Positions 60,949-64,000 of a stretch of DNA of 64,000 nt are shown here, piece by piece; positions within the stretch are counted from its first letter, which is position 1; every line of letters starts with the position of its first letter. Origin of the DNA: DATARH01 sp036489765 (GTDB lineage Bacteria > Pseudomonadota > Alphaproteobacteria > ATCC43930 > CGMCC-115725). The stretch is taken from NCBI GenBank assembly GCA_036489765.1, contig DASXFE010000132.1, positions 87,049 through 151,048 on the forward strand, written 5' to 3'. A program made the translations under genes and the position numbers. The notes beneath the pieces were generated by a model. That model saw only the letters and a list, made by a program, of their open reading frames with translations. It was not told where the DNA came from and ran no database searches.

Positions 60949-62751
60949 ATGGCCGATCTGGAGCCGATCCCCTATTCCGACGCCAAGCTGCGCGCAATCC
61001 TCGAACGCGTCCGCACGATCGCGCTGGTCGGCGCGAGCACGAACTGGAACCGGCCCAGCTACTTCGTGATGAAGTATCTGCAGGGGAAGGGTTATCGGGT
61101 GATCCCGGTCAATCCGACCGCGGCGGGGCAGACCTTGCTCGGGGAAAAGGTGTACGCGTCGCTGACCGACATCAAGGACAAGGTCGACATGGTCGACATG
61201 TTCCGCCCGGCGGGCGAGGCGCCGGGGATCGTCGAGCAGGCGATCAAGATCAAGGCGCCCGTCGTGTGGATGCAGCTCGGGCTCCGCAACGACGAGGCCG
61301 CGGCGACCGCCGAGGCGGCGGGGATCGAGATGATCATGAACCGCTGCCCGAAGATCGAGTTCGGGCGGCTCGGCGGCGAGCTGTCGTGGAGCGGCGTCAA
61401 CAGCGGGATCATCCAGAACCGCGCCCCGGTCGCGCCCCGGCCGCGGCGAGTCAAGGACCGGCCGGCCCCGTCGCACAACCTCACCTACGGGTTCGAGACC
61501 CGCTCGGTCCATGCCGGCGCCGCGCCCGACCCGACGACCGGCGCGCGCTCGACCCCGATCTACCAGACGACGGCCTATGTCTTCGACGACGTCGACCACG
61601 CCGCCTCGCTCTTCAACCTGCACAATTTCGGCTACATCTATTCGCGCCTGACCAACCCGACCGTCGCCGTGCTCGAGGAGCGCGTCGCCAATCTCGAAGG
61701 CGGCCGCGCGGCGGTCGCCTGCGCCTCGGGCCACGCCGCGCAATTCCTGACGTTCTTCACCCTCTTGAGCGCCGGCGACTCGTTCCTCGCCTCGCGCAAC
61801 CTTTACGGCGGGTCGCTGACGCAATTCGGCCTCAGCTTCAAAAAGCTCGGCTGGCACTGCGATTTCGTCGACCCGACCGACCCCGAGAACTTCCGCGCGG
61901 CGCTGAAGCCCGAGCACAAGGCGATCTTCCTCGAGCTCCTCGCCAACCCGGGCGGGATCATCGTCGACATCGAGCGGGTCGCGCAGATCGCGCACGAGGC
62001 CGGCATCCCGCTCATCGTCGACAACACACTGGCGACGCCCTATCTGTGCCGGCCGTTCGAATGGGGCGCCGACATCATCTGCCATTCGACGACGAAGTTC
62101 CTCTCGGGCCACGGCCAGGCGCTCGGCGGGGTGGTCGTCGAGAGCGGGCGGTTCGACTACTCGCAAGGCAACAAATTCCCGTCGCTGACCGACCCCGAGC
62201 CGGCCTATCACGGCCTCAAATTCTTCGAGAATTTCGGCGACTTCGCCTTCACCACCAAGGCCCGCGCCGTCGCGCTGCGCGATTTCGGCCCGACCCTCTC
62301 GCCGATGAACGCGTTCCTGACGATCACCGGCATCGAGAGCCTGCACGTCCGCATGGACCGCCACGTCGAGAATGCGAAGAAGGTCGCCGAATACCTCGCT
62401 GTCCACCCGCAGGTCGCCTGGGTCTCCTACGCCAGCCTCAACGACAGCCCCTACCGCGCCCTCGCCCAGAAATACCTGCCGAAAGGCGCCGGCGCCGTCT
62501 TCACGTTCGGCGTCAAAGGCGGGTACGCGGCCGGTGTAAAGCTTGTCGAAAACACCCGCCTCTTCTCCCACCTCGCGAACATCGGCGACACCCGCAGCCT
62601 GATCCTCCACCCCGCCTCGACCACCCACCGCCAACTCACCGACCCCCAACGCGAAGCCGCCGGCGCCGGCTCGGATGTCGTGCGCCTCTCGATCGGACTG
62701 GAAACGGCGGAGGATCTGATCCGGGACCTGGACGAGGCGTTGAGGGCGTAG
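60949..62751 (+). CDS. CoA-binding domain fused to O-acetylhomoserine sulfhydrylase (MetY-like)
   Basis: The protein has 600 residues. Residues 1-150 are a CoA-binding (YccU-like) Rossmann domain: IALVGASTNWNRPSYFVMKY, GYRVIPVNPTAAGQ, VVWMQLGLRNDEA. A Pro/Arg-rich linker (about 158-175) leads to a full Cys/Met-metabolism PLP enzyme from about 178 (YGFETRSVHAG), with IYQTTAYVF, CASGHAAQF and the PLP Lys383 in HSTTKFLSGHG. It is closest to O-acetylhomoserine aminocarboxypropyltransferase, which makes homocysteine (or methionine) from O-acetylhomoserine and sulfide. The frame is continuous with no internal start needed; AAAGAGG precedes the ATG. The fusion is unusual. Confidence 0.9.
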   Translation: MADLEPIPYSDAKLRAILERVRTIALVGASTNWNRPSYFVMKYLQGKGYRVIPVNPTAAGQTLLGEKVYASLTDIKDKVDMVDMFRPAGEAPGIVEQAIKIKAPVVWMQLGLRNDEAAATAEAAGIEMIMNRCPKIEFGRLGGELSWSGVNSGIIQNRAPVAPRPRRVKDRPAPSHNLTYGFETRSVHAGAAPDPTTGARSTPIYQTTAYVFDDVDHAASLFNLHNFGYIYSRLTNPTVAVLEERVANLEGGRAAVACASGHAAQFLTFFTLLSAGDSFLASRNLYGGSLTQFGLSFKKLGWHCDFVDPTDPENFRAALKPEHKAIFLELLANPGGIIVDIERVAQIAHEAGIPLIVDNTLATPYLCRPFEWGADIICHSTTKFLSGHGQALGGVVVESGRFDYSQGNKFPSLTDPEPAYHGLKFFENFGDFAFTTKARAVALRDFGPTLSPMNAFLTITGIESLHVRMDRHVENAKKVAEYLAVHPQVAWVSYASLNDSPYRALAQKYLPKGAGAVFTFGVKGGYAAGVKLVENTRLFSHLANIGDTRSLILHPASTTHRQLTDPQREAAGAGSDVVRLSIGLETAEDLIRDLDEALRA

Positions 62752-62805
62752 ACGACTTCCGGCTCCCGTGGCTCTTACGGTTCCTGACGCGCTCCTGGAT
62801 CATTG

Positions 62806-63020
62806 CTTCGTGGCGAGTTCGTGCGGCTGATCTTGGACATGACGCGCGAGGTCAAAGGACCGGTTCCAACGAAGGAAATTGCCCTCTGCGTCATGCAAGA
62901 GCGCGGGCCGAATACCGCTGATCCCGCCCTGGTCAATCGACCCACTCGTGTGCGGTGCTTGCCGTACAGGGAAATGAGGAAGGCCAGCGCAAATTCAATT
63001 GATGGGAGATCGCGACCTAA
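62806..63020 (+). pseudogene. Broken small winged-helix-type gene
   Basis: The first frame reads GEFVRLILDMTREVKGPVPT, then KEIALCVMQERGPNTADPAL, resembling the short conserved proteins whose helices follow the pattern PxTxxEIAxxVMxERGLxxxD. The C-terminal part (VQGNEEGQRKF, then WEIAT) is in a different frame and has an in-frame TGA just before WEIA. Both damage types make this a decayed gene. Original function is unknown, possibly DNA-binding. Confidence 0.6.
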
Positions 63021-63043
63021 CCTGATCGATCGTGCGCGGGCGC

Positions 63044-63072
63044 AAAAGAAAAGGCCCCGGCTCGCCGGGGCC
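63044..63072 (-). terminator. Rho-independent terminator (minus strand)
   Basis: GGCCCCGG and CCGGGGCC form an 8-bp stem with a CTCG loop. Read on the minus strand it is followed by TTTTCTTTT. It lies 41 bases beyond the stop of the small gene at 63114-63275. Confidence 0.85.
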
Positions 63073-63113
63073 CCCGTACCTAATGTGGCGGCGTCAGCTC
63101 ACGCGCACGCAAC

Positions 63114-63275
63114 TCATTTTGTGTTGCGCCGCAGAACTTCCGAATCATGCCGATGGAGCGCCGCACGGAAGCGGGGGTCTTGCAGCCACCTGCGGAGGTA
63201 TCCGGTCTTGCGCTCTTCTGCGCTCTCCATAAGCGCAGCTTGCCGATCAACGTCGGGCTGCTCTCGCTTAGTCAT
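63114..63275 (-). CDS. Small hypothetical protein (53 residues)
   Basis: This short frame reads MTKREQPDVDRQAALMESAE, then ERKTGYLRRWLQDPRFRAAL and HRHDSEVLRRNTK. It is charged and helical, with no family I recognise. GGGAGAAAG stands seven bases before the ATG and a strong terminator follows, so it is very probably a real transcript. It lies 30 bases downstream of the unknown gene at 63306 on the same strand. Confidence 0.6.
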   Translation of the reverse strand: MTKREQPDVDRQAALMESAEERKTGYLRRWLQDPRFRAALHRHDSEVLRRNTK

Positions 63276-63305
63276 AATCTTTCTCCCAGGTTCGGCGGGG
63301 CGATC

Positions 63306-63818
63306 TTAGCCACTCGACTCGTCGGGTACAACGGGGGGATGCGCCTCCTGTTCCACCCACCATGAATAACGGCCTCCACTGGAGTTCGTCATCGTGACTC
63401 GGTACCCGCAGCCAGTAAAGATTTCGTTGATATGGTGGTATTTTTCAAGAGCGTGCGGGGGAAGTCCATCTCCATGAGTACAGTAATAAAAACATTCAGG
63501 ACGCACCTCTTCGATCAATAATATGGTGACGCGTTTGACGACTTCCAATATATGTGATCGGCTTGCAGCATCGACAAATTCACCAACTTCACGCCCATCC
63601 CAATAATCCCGTTCGGTATAATCTTCGGCATCGGCCTCGATGAACTTAAAGTAGTATTCAAGACAAGCTGCCCCGACTTCGAAGCCGACCATGATCGAGT
63701 AGGTGAGCGGGCAGGCATCATCGTAACCGACATATGCTACCGCCGCACATGCGCCATTCGCCGGGTGGAGTTCGGTGGGGATCGGATCGGCAAGATCGAG
63801 GGCAAAAATGAACGCCAT
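63306..63818 (-). CDS. Unknown protein, less GC-rich than its neighbours
   Basis: The protein has 170 residues from MAFIFALDLADPIPTELHPA. It is Tyr/Glu/His-rich: VAYVGYDDACPLTYSIMVGF, EYYFKFIEADAEDYTERDYW, EVRPECFYYCTHGDGLPPHA. The end is GGRYSWWVEQE. I recognise no family. Codon use is visibly more AT-rich than the rest of the window, which suggests recent transfer. An upstream in-frame start would add 11 residues but has no better ribosome-binding site. Confidence 0.55.
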   Translation of the reverse strand: MAFIFALDLADPIPTELHPANGACAAVAYVGYDDACPLTYSIMVGFEVGAACLEYYFKFIEADAEDYTERDYWDGREVGEFVDAASRSHILEVVKRVTILLIEEVRPECFYYCTHGDGLPPHALEKYHHINEIFTGCGYRVTMTNSSGGRYSWWVEQEAHPPVVPDESSG

Positions 63819-63974
63819 GCCCCACATATAGCACGTACAATAGAGGACCACACAACCAAGAGTACGCCGAATTAGGTAAGCGTCTCACAAACGCTTGTGG
63901 AACCTGAGTTTGTACCTAATTCCGGGAATTCCATACGAACGACTCTGGGGAGAGGAGGCCAAAAAGGCTAGACC

Positions 63975-64000
63975 CGCCGGGAGGCGTACGCCTCCCGGCG
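63975..64000. repeat. Perfect 26-bp palindrome at the window edge
   Basis: CGCCGGGAGGCGT is followed directly by its exact reverse complement. It may continue past the window end. A short A-run (AAAAAGG, 63961-63967) lies to its left, so on the minus strand it could be the terminator stem of a gene outside the window. Confidence 0.6.

Noticed and set aside
60942..62921. 659-codon frame overlapping the CoA-binding/MetY gene
   Set aside because: Out-of-frame, Arg-rich; the 600-residue frame carries the PLP Lys and CoA-binding loop.
1..64000. CRISPR arrays, tRNA, rRNA, insertion sequences or attachment sites
   Set aside because: No regularly spaced direct repeats, no recognisable RNA genes, no transposase or integrase gene. 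The repeats seen are palindromic intergenic elements, not array units or IS ends.

Overview
This is a GC-rich chromosomal segment (roughly two thirds G+C by eye) from an alphaproteobacterium, most likely of the Hyphomicrobiales/Rhodospirillales type. The taxon markers are a TrcR (DUF1013) regulator, DUF1192, COQ9, a TIGR02444 protein next to UbiX, a DUF1236 protein, split transhydrogenase subunits (PntAA/PntAB/PntB), two short DUF465 proteins and rpsU. I see no rRNA, tRNA, CRISPR array or insertion sequence. The window is dense with genes, but broken gene ends and palindromic intergenic repeats are scattered through it.

Layout. 0.2-4.5 kb: OmpA-like protein, TetR regulator, SDR dehydrogenase, a truncated Rieske oxygenase start and a triple-RidA protein. 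4.5-8.9 kb: ferritin/VIT1 fusion and a TRAP transporter (dctPQM). 8.9-10.1 kb: Nudix hydrolase and a small exported protein. 10.3-13.6 kb: sugar-type ABC importer without its own ATPase. 13.7-16.4 kb: NitT/TauT-type ABC importer. 16.5-20.2 kb: NHL propeller, two small proteins, a frameshifted TraB/GumN-like gene and a luciferase-like monooxygenase. 20.2-22.6 kb: exosortase E/CPBP protease fusion with its VPEID-CTERM-like substrate. 23.1-25.7 kb: epimerase, FitAB/VapBC toxin-antitoxin pair with an operator palindrome, DUF1192 and TrcR. 25.8-31.3 kb: MFS transporter, propionyl-CoA synthetase, GFA protein and acyl-CoA ligase. 31.3-36.8 kb: nucleotidyltransferase remnant, Kup, alginate-export-type porin behind a broken cytochrome c, and a TauD-type dioxygenase. 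36.9-43.6 kb: housekeeping genes (DUF465 x2, ubiX, TIGR02444, GGDEF, purEK, COQ9, def, DUF1236, rpsU). 43.7-48.0 kb: cobalamin riboswitch followed by a btuB-led four-gene run. 48.0-52.0 kb: orphan binding protein and pntAA-AB-B. 52.2-56.6 kb: ECF sigma/anti-sigma, two-component system, bfr and bfd. 56.8-60.7 kb: carboxymuconolactone decarboxylase-like protein, a duplicated-domain protein of unknown function, Rieske oxygenase and amidohydrolase. 60.7-64.0 kb: RTX-type C-terminal remnant, a CoA-binding/O-acetylhomoserine sulfhydrylase fusion, a broken small winged-helix gene and two unknown genes, one visibly less GC-rich.

How the genes fit together. Much of the accessory content is uptake and catabolism of small organic acids and aromatics: TRAP, two ABC systems, MFS, acyl-CoA ligases, Rieske, RidA, TauD and LLM oxygenases. 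The best candidates for under-described biology are (i) the riboswitch-controlled set of btuB, a signal-peptide-less BtuF-like protein, an unknown His-containing protein and a small membrane protein, with no BtuCD; (ii) the compact XrtE/VPEID-CTERM sorting pair; (iii) the internally duplicated protein at 57.5-58.3 kb; and (iv) the CoA-binding/MetY fusion. All functional calls rest on reading the sequence and on recall of protein families; no database search was run.
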